From NCBI GenBank assembly GCA_030632925.1, contig DAOVTU010000235.1, positions 1 to 5,687 on the forward strand: a stretch of 5,687 bases of DNA, in the 5' to 3' direction. The translations under genes were made by a program, and so were the position numbers. The notes under the pieces were generated by a model that ran no database searches, was not told the DNA's origin, and saw nothing but the letters and a program-made list of their open reading frames with translations. Shown here piece after piece: positions 5,182 to 5,687 of the stretch (the first letter of the stretch is position 1; every line of letters begins with the position of its first letter). Source of the DNA: Candidatus Krumholzibacteriia bacterium (GTDB lineage Bacteria > Krumholzibacteriota > Krumholzibacteriia > LZORAL124-64-63).

Positions 5182-5687
5182 ATGACCAACGATTCCAAGG
5201 TGCAAGACTTCAAAGTCGCAGATATCAGCCTGGCCGATTTCGGTCGCCGGGAAATGACCCTGGCCGAGTCCGAAATGCCGGCCCTGATGGCGTTGCGCAA
5301 AAAATACAGCGCGACCAAACCTTTGAAAGACGCGCGCATCCTGGGTTGCATTCACATGACCATCCAGACCGCCGTGTTGATCGAGACCCTGGTTGATCTG
5401 GGTGCCGAAGTGCGCTGGTCATCCTGCAACATCTTCTCGACCCAGGACCACGCCGCGGCCGCGGTTGCCGCATCCGGCAATGCGGTCTACGCCTGGAAAG
5501 GCCAGACCGAAGAAGAAGGCATGTGGTGCATCGAGCAGACCATCCTGAAAAACGGTGAGGTCTGGGACGCGAACATGATCCTGGACGATGGTGGCGACCT
5601 GACGGCCATGGCTCACGAGAAGTACCCGCAAATTTTGCAGAACATCCACGGCATCACCGAAGAGACGACCACCGGCGTGCACCGCCT
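5182..5687 (+). CDS. ahcY: adenosylhomocysteinase, N-terminal part (runs off the window)
   Basis: The enzyme reversibly hydrolyses S-adenosylhomocysteine to adenosine and homocysteine in the cytoplasm. This recycles the product of SAM-dependent methylation and relieves its inhibition. The visible 168 codons cover the start of the substrate-binding domain. They contain ILGCIHMTIQTA (53-64, with substrate-contacting His58 and Thr60), the family signature SCNIFSTQDHAAAA (81-94), AWKGQTEEEGMWCIEQT, ILDDGGDLT with Asp139, and GITEETTTGVHR (157-168) with Glu161. The full protein is usually about 430-475 residues, so well over half, including the NAD-binding domain, is missing at the right edge. The start at ATG 5182 is fixed by AGGAG. 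No SAH or SAM riboswitch is evident upstream. It is divergent from atl, with which it shares the 106-bp control region. Confidence 0.97.
   Translation, partial: MTNDSKVQDFKVADISLADFGRREMTLAESEMPALMALRKKYSATKPLKDARILGCIHMTIQTAVLIETLVDLGAEVRWSSCNIFSTQDHAAAAVAASGNAVYAWKGQTEEEGMWCIEQTILKNGEVWDANMILDDGGDLTAMAHEKYPQILQNIHGITEETTTGVHR

Noticed and set aside
1..5687. Mobile element, CRISPR array or tRNA/rRNA
   Set aside because: I saw no transposase, terminal inverted repeats, regularly spaced repeats or cloverleaf-like segments on either strand.

Overview
This 5.7-kb window looks like ordinary chromosome from a Gram-negative-type bacterium of moderately high GC, with distinctly AT-rich intergenic stretches. 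A gingipain-family (C25) protease ending in a FlgD/type-IX-like C-terminal module (NYPNPFNP ... SGVYLYRL) suggests the FCB superphylum or a related candidate phylum such as Krumholzibacteriota, Eisenbacteria or Latescibacteria. That placement is inferred from protein style only; no rRNA or other taxonomic marker is present.

Layout from left to right. (1) Positions 1-212 hold the 3' end of an unidentified plus-strand gene. It overlaps by 4 bases (ATGA) with (2) lemA (209-778), a LemA-family membrane-anchored protein. (3) After a 145-bp AT-rich gap comes a secreted lipoprotein (924-2255). It has a lipobox, two ungapped 118-residue SdrD_B-type repeats, a CxHGKGYWKNH domain and a tail dominated by aspartate. 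A strong hairpin terminator follows. (4) The C25 cysteine peptidase (2469-4742) has a signal peptide, propeptide, catalytic domain with the His/Cys pair, Ig-like domain and C-terminal sorting-like module. (5) On the minus strand, 15 bp away and convergent, lies an alkyltransferase-like (ATL) DNA-repair protein (4758-5075), recognised by PWHR in place of PCHR. (6) Divergent from it across a 106-bp gap containing a 22-bp dyad is the 5' part of ahcY, S-adenosylhomocysteine hydrolase (5182 to the window edge).

Functionally, the middle of the window is a pair of exported proteins: an acidic, probably calcium- or cation-binding surface lipoprotein and a secreted protease. They are separated by a terminator and probably transcribed individually, but they share two short sequence blocks in their upstream regions. 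The flanking genes (lemA, atl, ahcY) are housekeeping or repair functions. I see no tRNA, rRNA, CRISPR array, insertion sequence or recognisable riboswitch. The most unusual item is the lipoprotein, which combines SdrD_B repeats, a GYWKNH domain of unknown function and a poly-aspartate tail encoded by an imperfect GAT/GAC trinucleotide tract.
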